64,000 nt of DNA from assembly GCF_024206495.1 (NCBI RefSeq), contig NZ_JAMBPQ010000032.1:16564-80563 (forward strand), in the 5' to 3' direction. The first letter of the stretch is position 1; each line of letters begins with the position of its first letter. Below, piece after piece: positions 26,217-34,682 of the stretch. The position numbers and the translations under genes were made by a program. Origin of the DNA: Paraburkholderia sp. CNPSo 3272 (GTDB lineage: Bacteria > Pseudomonadota > Gammaproteobacteria > Burkholderiales > Burkholderiaceae). The notes beneath the pieces are model-generated. The model saw only the letters and a program-made list of their open reading frames with translations, was not told the DNA's origin and ran no database searches.

Positions 26217-27104
26217 TCACGCCGCCGTCTCGCCGCGCAGGCGCAGCAGGATGCCGTCGAGCGCGTCGAGGTCACCGAAGTCGACCGTGAGCTGCCCTCG
26301 CCCGCGTCGGCCGAGCTTGATCTTCACCGATGCGGCGAGCAGGTCCGACAACTCCTCTTCGAGGCGGCGCGTGTCGCGCCCGCCGTCGTGCGCGGCCTTC
26401 GCCTTCACTGCCGGTGCGGCCTTCGTGGTGGCCGAAACGAGCTTCTCCGTTTCACGCACCGACATCCGCTTGTTGACCACCTGGTTCGCCAGCGTGATTT
26501 GCGTGGCAGCGTCCACGGCGAGCAGCGCACGGGCGTGGCCCATGTCGAGATCGCCGGCCAGCAGCATCGTCTGCACGGGCGCTGCGAGGTTGAGCAGACG
26601 CAGCAGATTCGACACCGCGCTGCGCGAGCGTCCCACCGACTCGGCCGCCTGCTCGTGCGTGAAGCTGAACTCGTCGAGCAGGCGCTGGATGCCCTGCGCC
26701 TCTTCCAGCGGATTCAAGTCCTCGCGCTGGATGTTCTCAATCAGTGCCATCGCGGCGGCGGCCTGGTCGGGCACGTCCTTCACGAGCACCGGCACTTCGG
26801 TCAGGCCGGCGATGTGCGCGGCACGGAAGCGTCGCTCGCCCGCAATGATTTCGTAGCGCCCCGTCGCAACCGGGCGCACGAGAATCGGCTGCATCAGACC
26901 CTGTGCGCGAATGCTCGCTGCCAGCTCCTGGAGGGCGCCCTCGTCCATCCGCGTGCGCGGCTGGTACTTGCCGGCCTGCATCTGGGTGAGCGGCAGCGTG
27001 TTAGGTGCACCGTCGATCTTAACCGCCTCGGTGATGTCCGCACTGCCGCCGAGCAATGCTTCCAGCCCCCGGCCCAGTCCCTTCTTCCGTGCTACTGCAT
27101 TCAT
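26217..27104 (-). CDS. parB: Chromosome partitioning protein ParB
   Basis: Binds parS, loads as a CTP-dependent sliding clamp and recruits SMC. The 295-residue protein has the N-terminal KKGLGRGLEALLG segment that contacts ParA. The CTP-binding motif is GERRFRA (89-95) with ENIQREDLNPLEEA just after. A helix-turn-helix follows (FTHEQAAESVGRSRSAVSNLLRLL, about 147-170), then a linker and a C-terminal dimerisation domain. It begins 18 bases after parA. Two matching parS sites lie 2.1 and 3.7 kb away within the same gene block. Confidence 0.97.
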   Translation of the reverse strand: MNAVARKKGLGRGLEALLGGSADITEAVKIDGAPNTLPLTQMQAGKYQPRTRMDEGALQELAASIRAQGLMQPILVRPVATGRYEIIAGERRFRAAHIAGLTEVPVLVKDVPDQAAAAMALIENIQREDLNPLEEAQGIQRLLDEFSFTHEQAAESVGRSRSAVSNLLRLLNLAAPVQTMLLAGDLDMGHARALLAVDAATQITLANQVVNKRMSVRETEKLVSATTKAAPAVKAKAAHDGGRDTRRLEEELSDLLAASVKIKLGRRGRGQLTVDFGDLDALDGILLRLRGETAA

Positions 27105-27122
27105 CGTGCTTCCCCAGTCTCG

Positions 27123-27893
27123 TCAGAGTGCGCGCACGCGCTCGATCATTTCCGCGCCGAACTGCACATAGGCCTGTGCGCCGCGCGAGGCGCGATCGAA
27201 CACCACACCCGGCAAGCCGTAGCTGGGTGCTTCGGCAAGGCGGACGTTGCGCGGGATTACGACGTCGAAGACCTTGTCGCCGAAGTGCTCTTTCAACTGC
27301 TCGGAAACCTGCTGCTGCAGCGTGATGCGCGGGTCGAACATCACGCGCAGAAGGCCGATCACCTTCAGGTCGCGATTCATGTTCGCGTGGACCTGCTTGA
27401 TTGTATTGATGAGATCCGAAAGGCCTTCGAGCGCGAAGTATTCGCACTGCATCGGGATCACCACGCCATGGGCGGCGCACAGGCCGTTGAGCGTGAGCAG
27501 CGAAAGCGCCGGCGGGCAGTCGATGAGTACGAAGTCGTACTCGGCGTCGACCTCGGCGAGCGCGGCCTTCAGGCGCCGCTCGCGCTGCTCGACCGTCACC
27601 AGTTCGACCTCGGCGCCGGCCAGCTCGCGGTTGGCCGGCAGGACGTCGTAGCCGACCTGTTCCGGCCGCGTGCGCGCGGCGTTCACCGTGACGCCGTCGA
27701 CGAGCACCTCATAGACCGTGTTCTCGCACGCGGCCTTGTCGATGCCGCTGCCCATGGTCGCGTTGCCCTGCGGGTCGAGGTCGATGAGAAGGACACGTTG
27801 TCCCTGCGATGCGAGGCTCGCGGCGAGATTGACCGTTGTCGTCGTCTTGCCGACGCCGCCCTTCTGGTTCGCAACGCAGAAGATTTTTGCCAT
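27123..27893 (-). CDS. parA: Chromosome partitioning ATPase ParA (Soj type)
   Basis: A deviant Walker A ATPase that moves ParB-parS complexes over the nucleoid. Its 256 residues start at once with the P-loop (NQKGGVGKTT, signature Lys11 and Lys16). The LLIDLDPQGNATMG and DFVLIDCPPALSLLT motifs follow. There is no N-terminal DNA-binding extension, as expected for chromosomal type Ib ParA. It lies between rsmG (97 bases upstream) and parB. Confidence 0.98.
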   Translation of the reverse strand: MAKIFCVANQKGGVGKTTTTVNLAASLASQGQRVLLIDLDPQGNATMGSGIDKAACENTVYEVLVDGVTVNAARTRPEQVGYDVLPANRELAGAEVELVTVEQRERRLKAALAEVDAEYDFVLIDCPPALSLLTLNGLCAAHGVVIPMQCEYFALEGLSDLINTIKQVHANMNRDLKVIGLLRVMFDPRITLQQQVSEQLKEHFGDKVFDVVIPRNVRLAEAPSYGLPGVVFDRASRGAQAYVQFGAEMIERVRAL

Positions 27894-27990
27894 CTTTTGT
27901 GTGTCCCTTTTACTGCCTTAAGTAGTTTGCTTACGTTATGACGCAACCGCCTCACGCACCATTCGGCCCGTTGGCCATCGCTCGACCGAC

Positions 27991-28689
27991 TCAGGCCGCG
28001 GCGACCGGCTCAACCGACACTTCGATCAGGTGGCGCTCCGCGTCGAGCATCGGCACGCTCAGGCGGATCGTATTGAGTGCCTTGGTGCCGGTCGGCAAGC
28101 GCTCGATCTCACCTTCGGGGTGCACACCCTTCATGGCCCAGATCGCGCCGCCCTCGGCAACGAGGTGACGGGCCAGTGTAACGAAATCGGCGAGATCCGC
28201 GAATGCCCGAGACACGATCAAATCGAATTTTTTCGGTACTTCCATGCCAGGACGCAGCGATTCGACCCGGCCGGTCACCACCGAGAGGTTCGCGAGTCCG
28301 AGTTCGGCCTTCGCCTGCGACTGGAACGCCGACTTCTTCTGCACGATATCGTTGAGCGTGACTTGCCAGTGCGGGCGCACGATCGCGAGCACGATGCCAG
28401 GCAGTCCGCCGCCGGAGCCTACATCGAGCACGGTTGCGTCGGCGCGCGCCGGCAGATGCGGCACGATCGAAAGTGAATCGAGAATGTGCTGGATCAGCAT
28501 CTGGCGCGGATCGCGAATCGCCGTGAGGTTGTACACGGCGTTCCACTTGGCGAGCAGCGCAACGTAGTCGAGCAACTGCTCGTACTGCCGTTCGGTGAGT
28601 TCGACGCCAAGCGCCCCTGCGCCCTCTTTCAGCAGACGAGCCAGCGCGTCGCGGTCCGCAATGCCGGGTTGCCTCGGGCGCCCCGTCAT
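27991..28689 (-). CDS. rsmG: 16S rRNA (guanine527-N7)-methyltransferase RsmG
   Basis: Methylates G527 of 16S rRNA with S-adenosylmethionine. The 232-residue protein has the family block YVALLAKWNAVYNLTAIRDP. The SAM-binding glycine loop is VLDVGSGGGLPGI, and VVTGRVESL is the adenine-contacting region. It overlaps mnmG by 4 bases (ATGA), so translation is coupled, the classic gidA-gidB pair. Loss of this gene gives low-level streptomycin resistance in several bacteria. Confidence 0.97.
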   Translation of the reverse strand: MTGRPRQPGIADRDALARLLKEGAGALGVELTERQYEQLLDYVALLAKWNAVYNLTAIRDPRQMLIQHILDSLSIVPHLPARADATVLDVGSGGGLPGIVLAIVRPHWQVTLNDIVQKKSAFQSQAKAELGLANLSVVTGRVESLRPGMEVPKKFDLIVSRAFADLADFVTLARHLVAEGGAIWAMKGVHPEGEIERLPTGTKALNTIRLSVPMLDAERHLIEVSVEPVAAA

Positions 28690-30653
28690 TGCGCCACCGG
28701 CGTCGAGTCGGTGCCGCTTTCGTCTGTGGCGCCCGGATTCTGGCGACGGCGGCCAAGGCCACGCTTGAGATGAACCATCAGCAACGAGATCGCGGCGGGG
28801 GTAATGCCCGAAATGCGCGACGCCTGGCCGATCGTCTCAGGGCGGAACTGATTCAGCTTCTGGCGCGCTTCAAACGACAGGCCGCGCACTTCCGCGTAAT
28901 CGATGCCTTCCGGCAGACGGGCATTTTCCTGCGCGCCATTGCGCTCGATCTCGTCGGCCTGGCGATCGATATAACCCTGATATTTGATGCCGATTTCGAT
29001 CTGCTCCTTGATCTGGGCGAGCAGAACTTCATCGTCGGCGAGCGGGGTTTTCGGCGCGCAAGCGCCTTCGCGCAGACCGCATACGCCGTCATAGCTCACG
29101 CCCGGGCGACGCAGCAAGTCCGCGAGGTTGTATTCGCGGTCGATCGACTTGCCAAGCAGTGCCGTCGCTTCTTCAGCCGAAAGCGTCTTGGGGTTCACCC
29201 AGGTGGACTTCAGACGCTCCGTTTCACGTGAAACAGCATCGCGCTTACGGGAGAATGCGTCCCAACGGACGTCGTCAACCACGCCCAGCTCGCGGCCGAC
29301 CTCCGTCAGACGCATATCCGCGTTGTCTTCACGCAGGCTCAAGCGGTATTCGGCTCGGCTTGTGAACATGCGATACGGCTCGGAAACGCCGCGTGTCACC
29401 AGATCATCGACTAGCACCCCGAGGTACGCCTGATCGCGGCGCGGGCACCAGGCGTCCTTCCCCTGCACCTGCAGGCCTGCGTTCATACCGGCGAGCAAGC
29501 CTTGTGCTGCCGCCTCTTCATAGCCCGTCGTACCGTTGATTTGGCCCGCAAAAAACAGCCCATTGATCACTTTGGTTTCGAGCGAAGCCTTGAGCCCGCG
29601 CGGGTCGAAGTAATCGTATTCGATTGCGTAACCCGGACGGAGGATGTGCGCATGTTCGAGGCCACGCATCGAGTGCACGAGTTCGAGCTGCACATCGAAC
29701 GGCAGGCTCGTGGAGATGCCATTCGGGTAGAACTCGTTCGTGGTCAGGCCTTCCGGTTCGAGGAAGATCTGGTGTGATTCCTTCGAGGCGAAGCGATGAA
29801 TCTTGTCCTCGATGGACGGGCAATAGCGCGGCCCCACCCCTTCGATCACGCCCGTGTACATCGGCGAGCGGTCGAGACCGCCGCGGATGATGTCGTGGGT
29901 GCGCTCGTTCGTGTGCGTGACCCAGCACGGAATCTGACGCGGATGCTGCTCCGCGCGGCCAAGAAACGAGAACACCGGCACCGGATCGAGGTCGCCCGGC
30001 TGCTCTTCGAGCACCGAGAAGTCGATCGTGCGGCCGTCGATACGCGGCGGCGTGCCCGTCTTGAGGCGGCCCTGCGGCAGCTTCAGCTCCTTCAGGCGCG
30101 ACGAGAGCGTCACGGCAGCGGGATCGCCGGCGCGGCCGCCCGTGTAGTTGTTCAGGCCCACGTGGATCTTGCCGTCGAGGAAAGTCCCCGCCGTCAGCAC
30201 GACTGCACGGCTGCGGAAGCGGATGCCCAACTGCGTTACGGCGCCTACGACGCGATCGCCTTCGACCATCAGATCTTCCACGGCCTGCTGGAAGAGCCAG
30301 AGATTCGGCTGATTCTCGAGGCGTCGGCGGATCGCCGCCTTATACAGAATGCGGTCGGCCTGCGCGCGCGTCGCCCGAACTGCCGGGCCCTTGGACGAAT
30401 TGAGGATGCGGAACTGGATCCCGCCCTCGTCCGTTGCCGCGGCCATGGCGCCCCCGAGCGCATCGACTTCCTTGACCAGATGGCCCTTGCCGATGCCGCC
30501 AATCGACGGATTGCAGCTCATCTGGCCCAGCGTTTCGATGTTGTGCGTAAGCAGGAGCGTCTTGACGCCCATGCGGGCGGCTGCAAGCGCAGCCTCGGTT
30601 CCGGCGTGACCGCCGCCGACGACGATTACGTCAAATTCTGTGGGATAAAGCAT
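28686..30653 (-). CDS. mnmG: tRNA uridine 5-carboxymethylaminomethyl modification enzyme MnmG
   Basis: With MnmE it modifies U34 of certain tRNAs using FAD, NADH and a methylene-folate. The 655-residue protein opens with the FAD Rossmann motif DVIVVGGGHAGTEAALAAARMG. It carries MSCNPSIGGIGKGHLVKEVDALGG (catalytic cysteine region) and FTSRAEYRLSLREDNAD, and ends with the ISLLMVHLKR-type helical tail. A parS-like site (29220-29235) is embedded in its coding sequence near residue 473, where it encodes VSRET. Its promoter must lie in the 192-base gap to livF, which also contains the parS-terminator. Confidence 0.98.
   Translation of the reverse strand: MLYPTEFDVIVVGGGHAGTEAALAAARMGVKTLLLTHNIETLGQMSCNPSIGGIGKGHLVKEVDALGGAMAAATDEGGIQFRILNSSKGPAVRATRAQADRILYKAAIRRRLENQPNLWLFQQAVEDLMVEGDRVVGAVTQLGIRFRSRAVVLTAGTFLDGKIHVGLNNYTGGRAGDPAAVTLSSRLKELKLPQGRLKTGTPPRIDGRTIDFSVLEEQPGDLDPVPVFSFLGRAEQHPRQIPCWVTHTNERTHDIIRGGLDRSPMYTGVIEGVGPRYCPSIEDKIHRFASKESHQIFLEPEGLTTNEFYPNGISTSLPFDVQLELVHSMRGLEHAHILRPGYAIEYDYFDPRGLKASLETKVINGLFFAGQINGTTGYEEAAAQGLLAGMNAGLQVQGKDAWCPRRDQAYLGVLVDDLVTRGVSEPYRMFTSRAEYRLSLREDNADMRLTEVGRELGVVDDVRWDAFSRKRDAVSRETERLKSTWVNPKTLSAEEATALLGKSIDREYNLADLLRRPGVSYDGVCGLREGACAPKTPLADDEVLLAQIKEQIEIGIKYQGYIDRQADEIERNGAQENARLPEGIDYAEVRGLSFEARQKLNQFRPETIGQASRISGITPAAISLLMVHLKRGLGRRRQNPGATDESGTDSTPVAQ
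29220..29235. promoter_or_regulatory. parS: parS site inside mnmG
   Basis: CGTTTCACGTGAAACA matches the consensus TGTTTCACGTGAAACA at 15 of 16 positions and keeps the inner 14-bp palindrome intact. It lies 1.2 kb upstream of parA in transcription order, within the usual parS zone. Confidence 0.88.
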
Positions 30654-30786
30654 GGCGGGACCTCACGCTTGGACGGAAACGACCGCGTGAGCCTTCTCAG
30701 AAAAAGTGGTATGCGCGAATTATAACGGTTTCGGCTTTTCGGCCGTTCACACCCGAATTTGTTCCCGAGATTGGCCCGCGTTGACC

Positions 30787-30821
30787 AAAAAAAGCGGCGT
30801 GTTTCACGTGAAACACGCCGC
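30787..30821 (-). promoter_or_regulatory. parS: Perfect parS nested in the stem of the livF terminator
   Basis: Positions 30794-30821 form a perfect 28-bp palindrome whose central 16 bases (30800-30815) are TGTTTCACGTGAAACA, the exact consensus parS. On the minus strand the palindrome is followed by seven T residues (30793-30787), so RNA from livF, which stops 25 bases upstream, would fold it into a GC-ended stem plus U-run. One element thus appears to be both centromere site and intrinsic terminator. Confidence 0.9.
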
Positions 30822-30845
30822 ACATTTCTACAGCGATAGGCGAAG

Positions 30846-31595
30846 TCAGACCGGCTTCTTCGCCAACCCGAGATACGTTTCAATCACGCGCGGGTTCTGC
30901 GCCAACTGCCCCGCCGGCCCTTCAAGCGCCAGGTCGCCCGTTTCCAGCACATAGCCGTAGTCGGAAATCTGCAATGCAGCGCGTGCATTCTGCTCGATCA
31001 GCAGCGTGGCAACGCCGGTTTGCCTCAGCGCACTGATGATGTGGAAGATTTCCTTCACGATCAGCGGCGCAAGACCGAGGCTCGGCTCGTCGAGCATCAA
31101 CAGATCGGGCTTGCCCATCAAGGCGCGGCCGACTGCGAGCATCTGGCGCTCGCCGCCCGAAAGCGTGCCAGCGGCCTGCGCCCGGCGCTCCTTCAAGCGC
31201 GGAAACAGCGTGAAAACCGGCTCGAGCTGATCGAGAAAATTACGTTCACCGGCGCGCTTGCGGCGGTACGCGCCGAGCACGAGGTTGTCCTCCACCGTCA
31301 TCGAGGCAAACAGTTCGCGCTTCTCCGGCACGAGACACATGCCACGCGCCACGCGCCGCTCGATCGGCAGAGCGCCGATCTCTTCGCCCATATAAGCGAT
31401 GCGGCCGCTCGCATGCCCCGTCACGGGCAGCGCGCCCATGATGGCGTTGAGCAGCGTGGACTTGCCCGCGCCGTTCGGGCCGATCACGGAGACGATCTGC
31501 CCCGCGCCTACCTTGATCGCCGCTTTGTGCAGCGCCTCGATCTTGCCGTAGCGAACGGCGAGTCCGGAAACTTCCAGTACGGGAGTCGTCATCAT
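30846..31595 (-). CDS. livF: Branched-chain amino acid ABC transporter ATP-binding protein (LivF type)
   Basis: One of two ATPases of a liv-type importer. The 249-residue protein has Walker A GPNGAGKST, the Q-loop/LivF region VPEKRELFASMTVEDNL, signature LSGGERQMLAVGRALM, Walker B LLMLDEPSLGLAP and the H-loop region TLLIEQN. It overlaps the fused livM-livG stop by 4 bases (ATGA), implying coupled translation. It ends the first liv operon, just before the parS-containing terminator. Confidence 0.95.
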   Translation of the reverse strand: MMTTPVLEVSGLAVRYGKIEALHKAAIKVGAGQIVSVIGPNGAGKSTLLNAIMGALPVTGHASGRIAYMGEEIGALPIERRVARGMCLVPEKRELFASMTVEDNLVLGAYRRKRAGERNFLDQLEPVFTLFPRLKERRAQAAGTLSGGERQMLAVGRALMGKPDLLMLDEPSLGLAPLIVKEIFHIISALRQTGVATLLIEQNARAALQISDYGYVLETGDLALEGPAGQLAQNPRVIETYLGLAKKPV

Positions 31596-33379
31596 TCCAC
31601 CCCGCCCAGATACGCTTCCAGAACGGCTGGATCCTTTTGCACCTCTTGCGGCAAACCTTCTGCGATGCGCGTGCCGAACTCCATCACCACGAGGCGGTCG
31701 GTGAGATTCATCACGAAATCCATGTCGTGTTCGACCAGCAGCACGCTCATCCCCTCTTCTCTCAGTTTGCGAAGCAATGCCGCCAACTGTTGCTTTTCCC
31801 GGTAGCGCAGGCCCGCCGCAGGCTCGTCGAGCAGCAGCAAGGTCGGATCACAGCAGAGCGCGCGGGCAATCTCGAGGATGCGCTGCTGACCGAGCGCGAG
31901 GCTGCCCGCTTCGTCATACATATGCTGCTCGAGACCCACGCGTCGAATCTGCTTCGCCGCCTCGCTCATGAGCCGCCCTTCTTCCGTGGCATTGAGCTTG
32001 GCCACACTGCGCAACACGCCCGCGCGACCACGCAGGTGCGCGCCGATGGCGACGTTCTCGAGCACCGTCATCGTCGGCAGCAGCTTGACGTGCTGGAACG
32101 TGCGGCCAATACCGCGCGCGACGATTTCACGTGAAGTGAGGCGGTCGATGCGCTCGCCGCGGAACGTGATCTCGCCGCTGGTCGGCTGAAGCACACCGGT
32201 CACGAGGTTGAAGGTCGTCGACTTGCCCGCACCGTTGGGACCGATCAGGCCGATGATCTGCCCCGCCTTCACGTCGAAGCTGACGTCGTTCACCGCCACG
32301 AGACCGCCGAACTGCTTGCGCGCCTTGTTCACCGTCAGCAGCATTTCGCCGGTCGCCGGCTTGCTGCGCTGCGGCAAGGCTTCGGCGTGCTCGGGCACAT
32401 GCGCCTGCGGGCCGCGCGGGAAGAAGCGCGCCACGAACGGCCAGACGCCTCGCCGCGCGTATTGCAGCAGCAGCACCATCAATATGCCGAACACGATGAT
32501 CTCGAAGTTGCCGTTCTCGCCCAGCAGCTTCGGCAGCAGGGTTTGCAGCCAGTCCTGCAGCACGGTGAGAATCGCCGCGCCCAGCACTGCGCCCCAGACG
32601 TGCGCCACGCCGCCCACCACGGCCATGAAGAGATATTCGATGCCGTGATTCAGACCGAACGGCGTCGGGTTCACCGCGCGCTGCAAGTGCGCGTACAGGA
32701 AGCCCGAAACGGCTGCGAGCACGGCCGCATAGACGAAGATCACCACGCGCATCCAGCCGGTGTTCACGCCCATGGCCTCGGCCATCATGCCGCCGCCGCG
32801 CAGCGCGCGAATCGCGCGCCCCATGCGGCTATTAAGCAGATTTTGAACAGATAGCACGGACGCAAGCACCACGACCCAGATCAGGTAGTAGATATGGCGG
32901 CCCGATTCGAGGTCGATGCCCAGCACGTTCAGCACGGGAATGCCGTTGATGCCGTCGTACTTGCCTAGCATGTCGAGGTTGCCGAACAGGAAGAACAGCG
33001 CGAGGCCCCAGGCGATCGTGCCGAGCGGCAGGAAGTGGCCCGACAGACGCATCGTGACGAGCCCCAGAACGAGCGCTACGAGCGCCGTGATCACCACGCC
33101 GACGATGAGCGCGAGCCACGGCGAAACGCCGTACTGCGTCGTCAGATAGGCAGTCGCGTAAGCCCCGAGCCCGACGAACGCCGCCTGCCCGAAGCTCGTC
33201 ATCCCGCCGATGCCGGTGAGCAGCACGAGCCCGATCGCGACGATCGAATACAGGCCGATGTAGTTGAGCAGCGTGATCCAGTACTCGGGCACATGCACCG
33301 GATGAGGCAGCACCGGCAACGCGAACATCACCACGAGGAACAGCCAGAAGAAGCGGTTGTGCATGACGAATCGTTTCAT
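31592..33379 (-). CDS. Fused LivM permease - LivG ATPase
   Basis: Two transporter parts in one 595-residue chain. Residues about 1-320 are a LivM-type permease with 8-10 helices (YIGLYSIVAIGLVLLTGIGG, TSFGQAAFVGLGAYATAYL). After a polar linker with HVPEHAEALPQRSKPATGE, residues about 345-595 form a LivG-type ATPase: GPNGAGKSTT, GIGRTFQHVKLLPTMTVLEN, ALGQQRILEIARAL (a signature variant lacking the usual SGG), LLLLDEPAAGL and LLVEHDMDFVM. The reading frame is continuous across the junction with no sign of a frameshift. It starts 4 bases after livH. The importer would therefore have two ATPase domains, this one and LivF. Confidence 0.95.
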   Translation of the reverse strand: MKRFVMHNRFFWLFLVVMFALPVLPHPVHVPEYWITLLNYIGLYSIVAIGLVLLTGIGGMTSFGQAAFVGLGAYATAYLTTQYGVSPWLALIVGVVITALVALVLGLVTMRLSGHFLPLGTIAWGLALFFLFGNLDMLGKYDGINGIPVLNVLGIDLESGRHIYYLIWVVVLASVLSVQNLLNSRMGRAIRALRGGGMMAEAMGVNTGWMRVVIFVYAAVLAAVSGFLYAHLQRAVNPTPFGLNHGIEYLFMAVVGGVAHVWGAVLGAAILTVLQDWLQTLLPKLLGENGNFEIIVFGILMVLLLQYARRGVWPFVARFFPRGPQAHVPEHAEALPQRSKPATGEMLLTVNKARKQFGGLVAVNDVSFDVKAGQIIGLIGPNGAGKSTTFNLVTGVLQPTSGEITFRGERIDRLTSREIVARGIGRTFQHVKLLPTMTVLENVAIGAHLRGRAGVLRSVAKLNATEEGRLMSEAAKQIRRVGLEQHMYDEAGSLALGQQRILEIARALCCDPTLLLLDEPAAGLRYREKQQLAALLRKLREEGMSVLLVEHDMDFVMNLTDRLVVMEFGTRIAEGLPQEVQKDPAVLEAYLGGVE

Positions 33380-33383
33380 CGCA

Positions 33384-34439
33384 TCACTCCTCTTCCTCTT
33401 CGGCGTGCGGCGTCGAGAGCGAGCGCCACAGCAGCACCGGGATGATCAGCGTAAACACGATCACTTCCTTGTAAGAGCTCGCCCAGAACGACGAGTACGA
33501 CTCCAGCAGGCCCACGAGCACGGAACCCGCCGCAGCCAGCGGATAGCTCACCAGACCGCCGATAATGGCGCCGACGAAGCCCTTGAGGCCGATCAGGAAG
33601 CCTGAGTCGTAGTAGATGGTGGTGAGCGGCGAGACGAGAATGCCGCACAGCGCACCGAGGCCCGCGGCGAGCGTGAACGCGAGCCGCCCGGCCTGCGTGG
33701 TGCCGATGCCGACGAGCCGCGCGCCGAGCCGGTTCACCGAGGTCGCGCGCAGCGCCTTGCCCGAGATCGTGCGATCGAAATAGAGATACAGGGCGACGAT
33801 CAACACGGCGGCCGTGCCGATCACCCAGAGGCTTTGGCCCGAGATCGACAGGCTGCCGATGTTGAACGTGGCGTCGGAGAACGCATTCGTGCGCGAGCCT
33901 TCCGCGCCGAACATCACTAGCCCGAGGCCCACCATCGCAAAGTGCACGGCCACCGCGACGATCAGCAGCAGCAGCGTGGTCGCTTCGGCGATCGGCTCAT
34001 ACGCGAGGCGATAGATGAACGGCCCCATCGGCACCACGATCGCGAGTGTGAGCGCAATCTGGACGAGCATCGGCAGCTGCTGGCTCGCTACCCCGCGCGT
34101 CACCGCATAAAGCGCGATGGGAAAGAGCAGATACTTGCCGGCAAGCGTCACGAGCGTGCGCGCCGCGTGGCGCCGCCGTTCGGCGTGACGCACGAGTGCG
34201 GCGGTCTCGACCAGGAAGCACGCCGCGCCGAGCGCGACGAGCAGCCAGCAGGTGGCCGGAAACTTCTGCGATTGCAGCGCGGCGAGCGTGAGCGCGCCAT
34301 ACGAAACGAATTCGCCCTGCGGAATGAAGATCACCCGCGTGACCGAGAACACCAGCACCAGGGCGAGCGCAAGCAGCGCATAGATCGCACCGGTGGTGAT
34401 GCCGTCCTGCGCGAGGATCGCGGCGATCGATAAATCCAT
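33384..34439 (-). CDS. livH: Branched-chain amino acid ABC transporter permease (LivH type)
   Basis: An inner-membrane permease of 351 residues, longer than the usual ~300. It begins with DGITTGAIYALLALALVLVFSVTRVIFIPQGEF, the LivH signature start. An inserted segment at about 65-130 contains an arginine/histidine-rich stretch (RHAERRRHAARTL) between helices, which explains the extra length. The ATG at 34439 has GGGGAG directly upstream. The C-terminus is a run of glutamates encoded by GAGGAAGAGGAAGAGGAG, which probably doubles as the ribosome-binding site of the fused livM-livG gene 4 bases further on. Confidence 0.92.
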   Translation of the reverse strand: MDLSIAAILAQDGITTGAIYALLALALVLVFSVTRVIFIPQGEFVSYGALTLAALQSQKFPATCWLLVALGAACFLVETAALVRHAERRRHAARTLVTLAGKYLLFPIALYAVTRGVASQQLPMLVQIALTLAIVVPMGPFIYRLAYEPIAEATTLLLLIVAVAVHFAMVGLGLVMFGAEGSRTNAFSDATFNIGSLSISGQSLWVIGTAAVLIVALYLYFDRTISGKALRATSVNRLGARLVGIGTTQAGRLAFTLAAGLGALCGILVSPLTTIYYDSGFLIGLKGFVGAIIGGLVSYPLAAAGSVLVGLLESYSSFWASSYKEVIVFTLIIPVLLWRSLSTPHAEEEEE

Positions 34440-34633
34440 ACTCCCCTCTTCCTGAAACCTTCTGGAACCTGGAAAAACAGCGACGTCGAAAAACGGAAAT
34501 GCTGGTGAACCGTGCGAGTCGCGGTTCGGACTTCGCGTATGAAAAGCCGGTGCGCAGAGGTAAATCCGCGCACCGGTCATGCTTGTCCTTGCTTGTGCTC
34601 GATTGTCAGTGGCCAGAATGACGCCGTGACGCG

Positions 34634-34679
34634 CGCGCGTGTTTCACGGGAAAACGCGCGGCGCTTTCCCGTGCGCCGC
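34634..34679 (-). promoter_or_regulatory. Tandem hairpins between the binding protein and livH
   Basis: Two stems lie in the 243-base gap right after the binding-protein stop: CGCGCGTGTTTC with GAAAACGCGCG (34634-34660, one bulge), and GCGGCGC with GCGCCGC (34658-34679). They overlap by three bases and may be alternatives. Such structures often keep binding-protein mRNA more abundant than permease mRNA. The first also resembles a decayed parS (3 mismatches). Confidence 0.45.
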
Positions 34680-34682
34680 ACC

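Noticed and set aside
32123..32138. A third parS-like sequence (GATTTCACGTGAAGTG) inside the fused livM-livG gene.
   Set aside because: Only the inner 11 bases agree; five mismatches to the 16-bp consensus, all in the outer positions, and it is coding DNA.
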